DNA from: Candidatus Poseidoniaceae archaeon
Lineage (GTDB): Archaea; Thermoplasmatota; Poseidoniia; Poseidoniales; Poseidoniaceae
DNA: 47,528 nt
Assembly: GCA_030747785.1 (NCBI GenBank)
Contig: JASLKC010000021.1
Location: 1 to 47,528, forward strand
Reading direction: 5' to 3'
A model generated the notes under the pieces. The model was given only the letters and a program-made list of their open reading frames with translations, had not been told where the DNA came from and made no database searches. Position numbers and translations under genes: made by a program. Shown here in pieces: positions 7,206 through 14,839 of the stretch. Each line of letters begins with the position of its first letter. The first letter of the stretch is position 1.

Positions 7206-8177
7206 ATGGACAGTGCAAGCGTCCTACAGCATCCAAGGCGCAATCTTGGTTCACGCCATAGGTCGCAAGCGGACCGTTTCGTCAAGTTATCTCAAAAGGA
7301 CCCTGCTCGGAAAGCTGAGAGCCTTGCATGGGCCGAACAAAACGCTCAGCAAGCCGTTCTATATGATTTCACAGACGAGAGAAATTGGCGATGTTTAACC
7401 AATGTGAAGAAGTTGAGAATGGATGAAGAAGGAATGGCACTTGTGCTTGAGGACTTATTCGTCGTTCTTGGTCGTGATTCAAATCAGTTGGACCAATTGA
7501 AGGGAATCGACCATCTCGCTCTTGGTCAAGAACTCCTTGAGGCTGCTTTCATCACAGATTCATTAGAACCTGATAATTGGTATTCTTCACTTAGTGAGGG
7601 GGACCTGGAATCATTTAGTGAACGCTGCCAACGTCTTGATTTCACCGATCAAAGAGCCAATATCATTTATGGAAGGCGCCTCGAACGTCTCCGCAGTGAA
7701 GGAAATGAAGAATTATTCATTAAATTGGTTAAGCATTTACTCGCCCATAGGCCAGCAAATCACGAATTATGGATGGAATTGGGGCGTCTTCATGAAAGAA
7801 GAAATGAGATTGATCAAGCTTGGTTATGCTATGACCACGTCCAACAAATAATGCCAACAAAATCTGTGCGTGATGAATTCCTTTCACGCCTGAAAGGTGC
7901 AATGGATGGAGAGGAAGCAAGGCCTTGGTCCGGTCCTTCACTTGAAACGCGTTCTGATTTCCTCGATAGAATGAAGGTATTATCCTCAACCGTTACCGAA
8001 GTTCCAATTCAAGAGCCGGTCGAAGAGGAGGAAATAGTTGATTTAGATTTGAAGCGACTTCAAGATTTGATTGCTGCTAAAGAAGGCGCTGAAGCATTTT
8101 TCCTTGCAAGGTCATTGCTTACCAGTGGTGAAACTTGGGCTGCAGAGTGGATGGAAAAGGCGAAGGAATTACTCTGA
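7206..8177 (+). CDS. Helical-repeat (TPR-like) protein of unknown function
   Basis: I do not recognise a specific family. The 323-residue protein is soluble and mostly helical. Residues about 60-230 look like degenerate tetratricopeptide-type helices, best seen in NHELWMELGRLHERRNEIDQAWLCYDHVQ (around 190-220), where W-x2-L-G-x2-H and A-x3-Y spacing resembles a TPR. A linker with a Glu-rich stretch (PVEEEE, near 272) precedes a last helical pair. It starts 9 bases after the UbiD stop with an AGGG ribosome-binding site 7 bases before the ATG, so it is likely cotranscribed with UbiD. Its end overlaps the convergent helical protein by 9 bases. Confidence 0.75.
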   Translation: MDSASVLQHPRRNLGSRHRSQADRFVKLSQKDPARKAESLAWAEQNAQQAVLYDFTDERNWRCLTNVKKLRMDEEGMALVLEDLFVVLGRDSNQLDQLKGIDHLALGQELLEAAFITDSLEPDNWYSSLSEGDLESFSERCQRLDFTDQRANIIYGRRLERLRSEGNEELFIKLVKHLLAHRPANHELWMELGRLHERRNEIDQAWLCYDHVQQIMPTKSVRDEFLSRLKGAMDGEEARPWSGPSLETRSDFLDRMKVLSSTVTEVPIQEPVEEEEIVDLDLKRLQDLIAAKEGAEAFFLARSLLTSGETWAAEWMEKAKELL

Positions 8178-9206
8178 ATATTCAGGTAAAGTCATCATTT
8201 CGCTTAAGCGGTCCGTCCATATTTCCGCACTATCATCATCTACACAAGAAGAGCATAGTGCTGCTAGCATGGCATCCTCTATTTGTGCGGGGTTGTTCAA
8301 TAAATCCGCAAATAAATCTACTCTATCTAATCGCTTAGCAAGCATTAGCAAAGCGCGTAAATCTGGTCTCTCCTCACCCGAATACCCCTCTGTGGTATTC
8401 TGAATACACCACTCTAGAACTCCATAGACATCCTCGGGATGAACTGCTAGCGTATGTGCTTCATCATCTATCGATCTTGGACTGGCAGCTAAGACCTGGT
8501 CGGCCATGCGCTCAGCTTTCTCATCGATGAAATTTGATGATACTTCGACAAATATTGCACCGCTTTCTACCGCCAATTCAACTTGCTTGGCAATCATAGA
8601 GTGGGCATGGGCATTGAATGCATTTCTTGCAGCATCATACATGTGTCCAAATCCAAGATATATTCTAGCAGCCTGTAGCCTAGAAATCGCTACAGTTTCG
8701 TGAGCATGCCCACCATGTCTACTTATTTCTCCATGTACTTGGAGTGCCATCAAGGATTCATCAACAGCAAGATGGAATGCGGCTTTATTGAGTAATGAAA
8801 TATCGTGGTCCCTACTTGCTTTTGCTACTGATTTAAGCCTAGTTTCCGCCCATGCGAGGTCATCACGTGCGCCTTCAGTATCTCCTTGCTCGAAGAGCAC
8901 TAACCCTCTTTCCATACGGAGTCGCCCTTCTAATGCTAAATCTCTAGTTTCAGGATTTCTAGCAATTTCTAAGGCACTCTCAATTTTTTCGAGTGAAATA
9001 GTTCCATCTATTCTCGCACTTACTAGTTCTAGAGTAGCAGTTTCAGCCTCACTCATTCTATCTGCGAGAAACTCGACGATGTCACTGCCCATTAGAAGAC
9101 CGAGTTCTGCTACTCCAAGCCAACTTGTCCAACCCATTTTCTCTAGGAGTGGCTCAAGTTCTCTTTCACCATCATCATAAGCATGAATAATTGATTCAGG
9201 ATTCAT
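8169..9206 (-). CDS. Helical-repeat protein of unknown function, end of the exosome-proteasome gene string
   Basis: This 345-residue protein has no membrane segment and is nearly all helix. Residues about 55-215 contain repeats of TPR-like spacing, for example RLRMERGLVLFEQGDTEGAR (95-114) and RLQAARIYLGFGHMYDAARN. A specific family is not recognised. Its ATG overlaps the stop of the DHH phosphoesterase gene (ATGA), which points to translational coupling and a place in the same transcript as prefoldin and Pcc1. The C-terminal half holds scattered cysteines (CIQN, CSSC) with no metal-site spacing. A scaffold role is possible but only guessed from the fold. Confidence 0.75.
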   Translation of the reverse strand: MNPESIIHAYDDGERELEPLLEKMGWTSWLGVAELGLLMGSDIVEFLADRMSEAETATLELVSARIDGTISLEKIESALEIARNPETRDLALEGRLRMERGLVLFEQGDTEGARDDLAWAETRLKSVAKASRDHDISLLNKAAFHLAVDESLMALQVHGEISRHGGHAHETVAISRLQAARIYLGFGHMYDAARNAFNAHAHSMIAKQVELAVESGAIFVEVSSNFIDEKAERMADQVLAASPRSIDDEAHTLAVHPEDVYGVLEWCIQNTTEGYSGEERPDLRALLMLAKRLDRVDLFADLLNNPAQIEDAMLAALCSSCVDDDSAEIWTDRLSEMMTLPEYSE

Positions 9207-10174
9207 GATGACCGCCTCTTTATTCCGGCTAATATATTGATGAATGCGCTTTCTGCAGCAACGCGTTCACAACGGCCACTCCATCCTGCAGCACCATCGT
9301 GTCCGCCACCATCTCCTCCAAGTTTTTCAGATAATTTCTCCATCAACCTTCCGAGATGCACTCCCTCGATTGTAGACGATCTTGGTGCTCTTGCAGTAAG
9401 ACGAGTTTCTCCATCACGATTACGGCTGACAAGTGCTACTTCAGCCCCAGCTTGAACAAGTAATCCAGCGACTCTACCTTCGTGAATCCCAGCGTAAGTA
9501 TGCACTAGGTTCCAGGAGCCAGCATCGGTCATCTGATTTCTTCCTAATGCTTTCATTATCGCTCCACGGTCACTTGCAGTCATGGAGTCCTGTTGTATTT
9601 CTTCAATGAATTCTTGGTATTCAAATCCAGCGCTGTCCATCATGTTAGCACCTGCTTGCAAAGAATCAGCATCCGCATGTTTGAATCTAGCAGTATCTGT
9701 TATCAATCCGGCGAGAAGCAATTTTCTAACTTCATCAGAAAGTGATTCTGGAGAGTATTTTTGTAAATATGAAAAAATTATCTGTGTTGTAGAGCGAACT
9801 GGAATTCTGAATTCTAAATCGCTATCAGAGAATTCCCAATCACATGTATCGTGATGGTCGATTACGCAGATTGGTATTCCCTCGGGTATCTTTACGCCAG
9901 TTTGGCTCTCTGCAGCAGCATCTACGATAATTATTCCACCAATGTTATTGGGCCACGATGGAGTTTCCGAGATCTTCCTAAATGGAGCTCCAGTTTCTTC
10001 GCATAATCGTGCTGCAAGCCTTCCAAGATGTAGCCCACATGCCATCAGGGATGGATGTGAGGATGCAAGTGCGATTGCGGAACCGATTGTATCCATGTCG
10101 CCATTACGTCCAGTAAGTACAGGAACTGCACCACGAGATATGGCTCCATCAATCCAAGCCTTGAGTTGGTCCAC
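9203..10174 (-). CDS. DHH/DHHA1 family phosphoesterase
   Basis: The 323-residue protein has the DHH superfamily metal-site motifs: DMDTIGSA (26-33), IIIVDAAA (81-88), VIDHHD (104-109, the namesake DHH) and GLITDT (156-161). The C-terminal DHHA1 domain ends with GGDGGGHDGAAG (286-297), the glycine-rich substrate loop. Members are RecJ-like or nanoRNase/pAp phosphatase-like enzymes hydrolysing phosphodiesters with Mn2+. The single short DHH-DHHA1 layout favours the small NrnA-like group over RecJ, though the substrate is unknown. The start is a GTG at 10174, supported by a GAGGG ribosome-binding site 7 bases upstream; it lies 3 bases after the prefoldin stop. DHH genes commonly follow prefoldin beta in euryarchaea. 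Confidence 0.92.
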   Translation of the reverse strand: MDQLKAWIDGAISRGAVPVLTGRNGDMDTIGSAIALASSHPSLMACGLHLGRLAARLCEETGAPFRKISETPSWPNNIGGIIIVDAAAESQTGVKIPEGIPICVIDHHDTCDWEFSDSDLEFRIPVRSTTQIIFSYLQKYSPESLSDEVRKLLLAGLITDTARFKHADADSLQAGANMMDSAGFEYQEFIEEIQQDSMTASDRGAIMKALGRNQMTDAGSWNLVHTYAGIHEGRVAGLLVQAGAEVALVSRNRDGETRLTARAPRSSTIEGVHLGRLMEKLSEKLGGDGGGHDGAAGWSGRCERVAAESAFINILAGIKRRSS

Positions 10175-10177
10175 CGT

Positions 10178-10486
10178 TCATCCCTCTAGTGCCGCCTTAA
10201 GTTGGTCATAGGTGGAAATTAGTTCGGCTTCTTTTGCTGAAATTGTCTTTAGTGCTTCCTTTAATTGTTCTAGAGTTGATTCTAAATCCAGTTTCAACTG
10301 TTCTCTATCTTCAACTTCAACCAATACGGCACCCATTTGACGATGCAGTGCTAGATCCTCAGGTTGAGAATCCACAGCCGCAATAGTTCCTTCTAATTCA
10401 CGAACTTGTGCATTGATCTGTGCGACTTGTTGGCGCGCGTTTTGCACTTCTGCGACAACCATTTGCAATGCCTGTGCTTGTTCCAT
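10178..10486 (-). CDS. pfdB: Prefoldin beta subunit
   Basis: This 102-residue protein is two long amphipathic helices with a short beta hairpin between, the layout of prefoldin beta. Key stretches are QALQMVVAEVQNARQQVAQI (N-terminal coil), the turn region GAVLVEV and the C-terminal coil from LKLDLESTL to DQLKAALEG. Prefoldin holds unfolded chains and passes them to the thermosome. I place the start at the ATG at 10486, six bases after a GAGGG ribosome-binding site; the ATG two codons earlier touches that site. It lies 12 bases after Pcc1 in the exosome gene string, its usual place. Confidence 0.9.
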   Translation of the reverse strand: MEQAQALQMVVAEVQNARQQVAQINAQVRELEGTIAAVDSQPEDLALHRQMGAVLVEVEDREQLKLDLESTLEQLKEALKTISAKEAELISTYDQLKAALEG

Positions 10487-10498
10487 TATCATCCCTCA

Positions 10499-10717
10499 TT
10501 ACACGGTGGTTGAAGAATCCATCACATCGATTACCCTTCGGGCGATTACGAGTGATCTCATCCTGGTATTCCAAATCGCACGAATATCACGTGCTCTGGG
10601 TTCTTGTAAATCCATGGTGAATGAATCACCATCTAGACTGATTTCTTGTTCAGTCGAAAGACTAGCAGCCAATGAATTAGCGTGTGGAGAATCCACCCTC
10701 AGGCGGATAGCCCACAT
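10499..10717 (-). CDS. pcc1: KEOPS complex subunit Pcc1
   Basis: The protein is about 72 residues. The helix ARDIRAIWNTRMRSLVIARR followed by VIDVM matches the Pcc1/CTAG signature, where Pcc1 has an alpha helix with N-[ST]-x-[LM]-R. KEOPS makes the threonylcarbamoyl (t6A) mark on tRNA with Kae1, Bud32 and Cgi121; Pcc1 is the dimerising subunit. I favour the ATG at 10717, which has GGAG 8 bases upstream. A GTG at 10726 would overlap the L37Ae stop codon and add three residues. Its place between L37Ae and prefoldin beta is standard for euryarchaea. The short length and modest similarity leave slight doubt. Confidence 0.82.
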   Translation of the reverse strand: MWAIRLRVDSPHANSLAASLSTEQEISLDGDSFTMDLQEPRARDIRAIWNTRMRSLVIARRVIDVMDSSTTV

Positions 10718-10722
10718 TTTAC

Positions 10723-11082
10723 TCACTCCTCTTCGTCGATCTCGCCTGCAACAAGTGCACGCTCGTATTCGACGGCAGCCTGTTGTGCGATATATGCCAT
10801 ATCAGCGGTGGTTGCACCTTCTGCATTACGACGAATGATTCTGTTATTGGTGTCAGATGCACGGGTATAGGGTTCCCATGCTCCACCAGCGAAGGTATGT
10901 CCACACTTGCCACAGGACCAGATGCCCACCGACTGGCGAGCTACCTTGCGGTACTGGCATACCGGGCAGGTATACTTGGAATTCTTCTTCTTCAATGCCA
11001 TGCCTGCATTGCGGCGTACACTGACACCATAGCGTGCGCCAAAACGACCGGTAATGCCTGCCTTTTGTGTTCGCTTTGCCAT
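10723..11082 (-). CDS. rpl37ae: 50S ribosomal protein L37Ae (eL43) with long acidic tail
   Basis: The protein is 119 residues from the ATG at 11082, which sits 7 bases after AAGGAGG. The first ATG (11088) is too close to that site. The family core is clear: MAKRTQKAGITGRFGARYG, then a zinc ribbon C-P-V-C ... C-G-K-C around a 16-residue loop, and GHTFAGGAWEPYT. L37Ae is a zinc-binding large-subunit protein. Archaeal copies usually end soon after the ribbon, at about 75-95 residues. Here about 35 more residues follow, helical and ending in GEIDEEE. The stop overlaps the region of the Pcc1 GTG. Confidence 0.95.
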   Translation of the reverse strand: MAKRTQKAGITGRFGARYGVSVRRNAGMALKKKNSKYTCPVCQYRKVARQSVGIWSCGKCGHTFAGGAWEPYTRASDTNNRIIRRNAEGATTADMAYIAQQAAVEYERALVAGEIDEEE

Positions 11083-11084
11083 GT

Positions 11085-11867
11085 TCATTCCTCCTTGGAG
11101 TTGACGAGAGCAGCGAGTTCAGCACAGCGGGACTGTGCGACATCGAGGATCTCAGCGAATTCGGCCGGCGTGAAAGTTCCCTTTAACCCCTTCTGAAGGG
11201 AATGCAGATGTCCCTCATCACCTAAGGTGATGTGGATCCTCTCATCTCCACCGAGTTCTTCCTCGTCATTAGCATCGAGAACATAGCGTCCACCAACACG
11301 GGTAAAGGAACACATTGTTGGTGTCATTGAAACTGCTAATGGGTAATCCTCTCCGATGTCAAATCTTTCAGCAGGAACAGTAGAAGTTCGCAGTGCTGCG
11401 ATGGCACCAAGTGCACATGCATCGAAGATATTTCCCTTATCGGAAAGTACGTGGATATCAATCATCACTCCGAGAACCTTCTCGCCAGGGATGATACAAA
11501 GAGCATCCATATCGATACATCCCGACTCACGAATACCACGGTCAACAACTCTTCCGAGTTCGATTGATTGTGGTGAAGGGGGTCCAGGTTCATACTTTCG
11601 TCCAGCGACTGGGCGGAGTTCTGCTCCACACATCAGTGAACCCTGTGCGGGGCGGTCTGGCCATGGAGTTCGAACTTCGAACTTTACTCCAGCATAGATA
11701 ATTGTGTCACCCCAAGTTACCTTTGCACTACCTTCAGCATTGTAGAGGCAGTCGGTCTCTAGGGTAATATCACGTGAATCCCAACGGCCACGGCCGTCGA
11801 TTCTTTGGTCAGCCTCTGCGAGTTTTGCTAACTCTTGGCGCAGTAGAGAAGGAACAAGTTCGACCAT
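11085..11867 (-). CDS. rrp42: Exosome subunit Rrp42
   Basis: This 260-residue RNase PH-fold protein is the non-catalytic partner of Rrp41 in the exosome ring. It has the N-terminal helix followed by RIDGRGRWDSRDITLET, the strand pair around GSAKVTWGDT, and GAELRPVAGRKYEPGPPS. Rrp42 lacks the catalytic Asp of Rrp41 but its arginines line the RNA path; the R-D-x-R-D-I stretch and the VDRGIRES helix are present. I start it at the ATG at 11867, which shares one base with the Rrp41 stop (TGATG); the codon before is TTG. The end overlaps the first L37Ae ATG region, and the L37Ae ribosome-binding site lies inside this gene. Confidence 0.95.
   Translation of the reverse strand: MVELVPSLLRQELAKLAEADQRIDGRGRWDSRDITLETDCLYNAEGSAKVTWGDTIIYAGVKFEVRTPWPDRPAQGSLMCGAELRPVAGRKYEPGPPSPQSIELGRVVDRGIRESGCIDMDALCIIPGEKVLGVMIDIHVLSDKGNIFDACALGAIAALRTSTVPAERFDIGEDYPLAVSMTPTMCSFTRVGGRYVLDANDEEELGGDERIHITLGDEGHLHSLQKGLKGTFTPAEFAEILDVAQSRCAELAALVNSKEE
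11090..11096 (-). promoter_or_regulatory. Shine-Dalgarno AAGGAGG deciding the L37Ae start
   Basis: On the minus strand the sequence reads AAGGAGG, then ATG at 11088 after one base, then a second ATG at 11082 after 7 bases. Only the second has workable spacing, so L37Ae begins MAKRTQ, as in its relatives. The site lies within the end of rrp42, which suggests coupled translation. Confidence 0.8.
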
Positions 11868-12604
11868 CAAGCCTCACCTCCGTTCTTCTCTTCATAGCGG
11901 CGCTTGAGGGCATCTACCATGAGTACATGAATTTCTTTTGCGGCCTTCATATTGTATTCAAGGCAGGTGTTGAATTCTTCGACCGAGAGGTCGCCATCCA
12001 TCTGAAGGAATGCGATTTCACCGGTTGTTGGTAGGATTCCCATGGGCAAATCTGCCTGTCCATAGTTATCCTCTGCTTTGTCGAGGTCAAGAACGACAAT
12101 ATCCTCGACCTTTCCACTTGCAACACCGACGATTAGATCTCTCATTGGTATTCCAGCATCTGCAAGAGCAACTGCTGCTGCTGTGATTCCGACACAACGA
12201 GTTCCTGCTTCAGCAGCTAGAATCTCGATTTCGACACGAATCTTTGAACGTGGGTAACGCTCGACTAGAACTACAGATTCTAGAGCTTCAGCGGTGACTT
12301 TGCTAATCTCTCGTGAACGGCGATTGTATCCAGGGCGGATTCTATCGCTTGTAGAGAATGGTGCCATATTGTATCGGACGTCTATTACAGCGCGGTCTTG
12401 ACGCTGAATCTTACGTGGATGTGCTTCCATTGGACCATATACAGCACAGACTGCTACGTTGAGTCCGTGTTTGACCCATGCTGAACCATCAGCAGCAGGT
12501 AAAACCCCAGCCTCAACTTCGACTTCTCTCATTTCATCGATAGCACGACCATCTAGTCGACTACCGTCTTCGTTTAGTAATTGTATATCTCCGTATCCAC
12601 CCAT
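11867..12604 (-). CDS. rrp41: Exosome catalytic subunit Rrp41
   Basis: This 245-residue protein is the phosphate-dependent 3'-5' exoribonuclease subunit of the archaeal exosome. RLDGRAIDEMR opens the RNase PH domain. GYNRRSREIS places R95 and R96, expected to bind RNA and phosphate, and EDNYGQADLP places the catalytic D185. It forms a hexamer ring with Rrp42, capped by Rrp4. The ATG is 8-10 bases after a GGAGGTG ribosome-binding site and shares one base with the rrp4 stop. The order rrp4-rrp41-rrp42 is the classic archaeal exosome operon. Confidence 0.97.
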   Translation of the reverse strand: MGGYGDIQLLNEDGSRLDGRAIDEMREVEVEAGVLPAADGSAWVKHGLNVAVCAVYGPMEAHPRKIQRQDRAVIDVRYNMAPFSTSDRIRPGYNRRSREISKVTAEALESVVLVERYPRSKIRVEIEILAAEAGTRCVGITAAAVALADAGIPMRDLIVGVASGKVEDIVVLDLDKAEDNYGQADLPMGILPTTGEIAFLQMDGDLSVEEFNTCLEYNMKAAKEIHVLMVDALKRRYEEKNGGEA

Positions 12605-13296
12605 CAGGCAACACCTCCTGGTGCATCATTCATGATTGCCTCAAGCGAGGCATCAAAGGTAGCCCTGTGGCCACCATTGCGAACTAGGTCGAGGACCTGC
12701 CGCATGAAGGAGACGCCAGCAGCATCTCCATCAACCCATACTCTGCCGTTTTCTCCCACAATAATGCGGCAGTCACTAGCTTCTTTCAGGGCTCTAAGAG
12801 TTGAATCTCCATCACCACGTAGGCGGGAGATATGGTTCATGCTAATCTCGGACATCATTCCTTCCTTTAGACGGCGAAGTCCGACACCTTTCATGGTGAG
12901 TACGACATTGTGGGCCTCATCGACCTCTTGGACACGAGCGAGCATGACATCGCCAACATCCATGTGGATGCGGGCTGCACCGAACTCGACCTTCCATGGG
13001 GCAAGAGACATCGGTAGTAATCCATTGAATGGACCATTGACATCTGCGAACCATAAATTGTTGCGCACACTCTCTACGACTCCTATTACAAGGTCGCCAG
13101 ATCGTGGCATGTATGCAGCATTAATCGGGTCAACCGATACTGTGCCGTTTAGTTCCTTAACCCACCCGAGTCGGGTGGCTATGATATTCTCTCCCTGTGA
13201 TAGGGTTCCTGTTCCTGCTCGTACTCCGGTGGAGGCCCCGATGGCCTCACCAGGAGTCACTAGGCGCAGCTCGGCGCCTGTTTCCGCTCCTGACAT
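12604..13296 (-). CDS. rrp4: Exosome cap subunit Rrp4
   Basis: Started at the ATG at 13296, which has GGAG 8 bases upstream, the protein is 230 residues, the normal archaeal length. An upstream ATG at 13332 in the same frame has no such site. The N-terminal strand LVTPGEAIG, an S1 domain (about 58-135, with GDLVIGVVESVRNNLWFADV) and a KH domain (about 140-205, with RIIVGENGRVWVDG) are in the family order. Rrp4 caps the exosome ring and brings in RNA and the DnaG subunit. Translational overlap with rrp41 is a single base. Confidence 0.95.
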   Translation of the reverse strand: MSGAETGAELRLVTPGEAIGASTGVRAGTGTLSQGENIIATRLGWVKELNGTVSVDPINAAYMPRSGDLVIGVVESVRNNLWFADVNGPFNGLLPMSLAPWKVEFGAARIHMDVGDVMLARVQEVDEAHNVVLTMKGVGLRRLKEGMMSEISMNHISRLRGDGDSTLRALKEASDCRIIVGENGRVWVDGDAAGVSFMRQVLDLVRNGGHRATFDASLEAIMNDAPGGVA

Positions 13297-13359
13297 TCTT
13301 TTGTCTCCGGTCCGGCCGACCCGCCAACCCATGATAAAGCAGCCGATTGAAGGTAATGC

Positions 13360-14046
13360 TCAGAGTTCCTTCACTTCACTTCCGTGTGCAGCACCTTTCA
13401 CCTTTCCAATAAGGCTTTCAGCCATGCCCGGAGGGCATTCGATAATACAGGCCCAATCGCCATTTGATAACCACTCTTCTTTGTCTAAGAATGTACGAAG
13501 AAATTTGCTGACTGCACCATAGCCTGAACCGGGCACACGAAAAGCAATTCTTGCTGGTTCAAATGAAAGAGGAATCAATGGCCTGAGTGCTTCAATCGCT
13601 TCCTTGACCTGAACCTCTAATCGCTTGAATGGATCAATGGAGAATCTACTTTCCTCCAGTGCGAGTTCAATTCGAGTAAGAGGATGTGGTGTTTTTGCTC
13701 TTGGATCAATAGCAGTAGAGTGAATCTCGTGAATAATTTTCTGCTTTTTCTCATCGACCATAGATTTACGTTGATTAGTAGTTAGTTGGATGCTACCCTT
13801 TTCGAGAATCTTAGTGGCTATTTCAGTAATATCCTGAGTACCAAATGTATTCTCAATCGCCTCTTCAGTAGGGCGGTCGCCGCCCCTAGCATCATGCCAA
13901 ACTTCGTCTGTAGCAAGAAATTGATCAATATTGACATCACTAGGGTTGGCTTTGAATTTGTCAACCAATTCGGGGTCGCAAAGAACTTCGAAACGCTTGC
14001 CGCCGTACTCCCATCGAGCAAGGACAGCAGCGTCTAGGCTTACCAT
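13360..14046 (-). CDS. Ribosome maturation protein SBDS (Sdo1)
   Basis: The protein is 228 residues from the ATG at 14046 (MVSLDAAVLARWEYGGKRFE), the family-typical N-terminus; a GTG four codons earlier overlaps the psmA stop. Domain I (1-90) includes the FANPSDV-like and DARGGDRPTEEAI segments, domain II (95-165) the helix LTTNQRKSMVDEKKQKII, and domain III (170-228) a ferredoxin-like fold around IAFRVPGSGYG. SBDS, with an EF-2-like GTPase in eukaryotes, frees eIF6/aIF6 from the 60S/50S subunit. It lies between the proteasome alpha subunit and the exosome, as in many euryarchaea, but the RNase P protein genes often found there are absent. Confidence 0.95.
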   Translation of the reverse strand: MVSLDAAVLARWEYGGKRFEVLCDPELVDKFKANPSDVNIDQFLATDEVWHDARGGDRPTEEAIENTFGTQDITEIATKILEKGSIQLTTNQRKSMVDEKKQKIIHEIHSTAIDPRAKTPHPLTRIELALEESRFSIDPFKRLEVQVKEAIEALRPLIPLSFEPARIAFRVPGSGYGAVSKFLRTFLDKEEWLSNGDWACIIECPPGMAESLIGKVKGAAHGSEVKEL

Positions 14047-14054
14047 GACCCAGT

Positions 14055-14777
14055 TCACTCCTCAAGTGGCTTGAGTCTGTCGATTTGCTTGTTGACTTCA
14101 GAACGGTCTAAGATACGGTATCCCTCACCATCGATAACTGAAACTTCAACAGCATCACGATTAAGTTCCTGATCGTTAGCATTACGGAGAGCTTCAAGCC
14201 CAAGTTTCATCGCAGCATTGAGTGTCAGATTCTTTTTCCAATTCTTCTCAAAGTATTCGATAACGGTATTGCGGCCACTACCAATAGCTCCTGCATGATA
14301 GGATTGGTATGCTCCAGAAGGATCGGTCTCAAACAAATGAATTCCATTATCATCAACGCCGCCAATTAGCAAAGCAGTACCAAATGGCCTCGAACCGCCA
14401 TATTGAGTAAATGATTGCTTAAAGTCACAAATTTTCTTTGTTAAGATATCAACTGGTACCGATGCAGCATAAGTGATTCTGTTGATTTGCGCTTCTACTC
14501 TTGCACGTGCAACTAATTGGCGTGCATCTGCAACCAGGCCTGATGTAGCGATTCCTACATGTCCATCGATTTTGAACATCTTCTCGATGGATTCTGGAAT
14601 AATCAAGCGGCTAGCGATTCTCTTATCGCAGACCAATACTACACCCTCGCGAAATTTCAATCCCGCAGTGGTCGTACCTCTCTTTACAGACTCTCTCGCG
14701 TATTCTACTTGGAATAAACGTCCGTCTGGGCTGAAGGTTGTAATTCCGTGGTCATATCCTCTACCGCTGGGTTGCAT
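14055..14777 (-). CDS. psmA: 20S proteasome alpha subunit
   Basis: This 240-residue protein has the alpha-subunit N-terminal signature YDHGITTFSPDGRLFQVEYA, including the gate residues that open to C-terminal tails of PAN or Cdc48. GTTTAGLKFREGVVLVCDKR and GGSRPFGTALLIGG follow in the expected places. Alpha subunits form the outer, non-catalytic rings. An AGGTG ribosome-binding site lies 6 bases before the ATG. It opens the minus-strand superoperon psmA-SBDS-rrp4-rrp41-rrp42. The beta subunit is not in the window. Confidence 0.97.
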   Translation of the reverse strand: MQPSGRGYDHGITTFSPDGRLFQVEYARESVKRGTTTAGLKFREGVVLVCDKRIASRLIIPESIEKMFKIDGHVGIATSGLVADARQLVARARVEAQINRITYAASVPVDILTKKICDFKQSFTQYGGSRPFGTALLIGGVDDNGIHLFETDPSGAYQSYHAGAIGSGRNTVIEYFEKNWKKNLTLNAAMKLGLEALRNANDQELNRDAVEVSVIDGEGYRILDRSEVNKQIDRLKPLEE

Positions 14778-14839
14778 GTGTGCACCTATGCCCGCTGTCT
14801 AGGCCGGGGTCTTATCAACCTTGGTGGGGTGGGGCTACC
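14778..14839. promoter_or_regulatory. Divergent promoter region between psmA and Dph6
   Basis: These 62 bases separate two divergent starts. A weak A/T-rich core (TTATCAA on plus, TTGATAA on minus, near 14812-14819) is the only TATA-like element I see and could serve psmA. The plus-strand GGTGGGGTGGGG just before the Dph6 GTG may act as its ribosome-binding site. Confidence 0.4.

Noticed and set aside
12581-13522. A 313-codon plus-strand open frame across rrp4 and the SBDS end
   Set aside because: It is antisense to two well-supported genes, rich in Ser/Thr/Pro and Arg as expected of a shadow frame, and matches no family.
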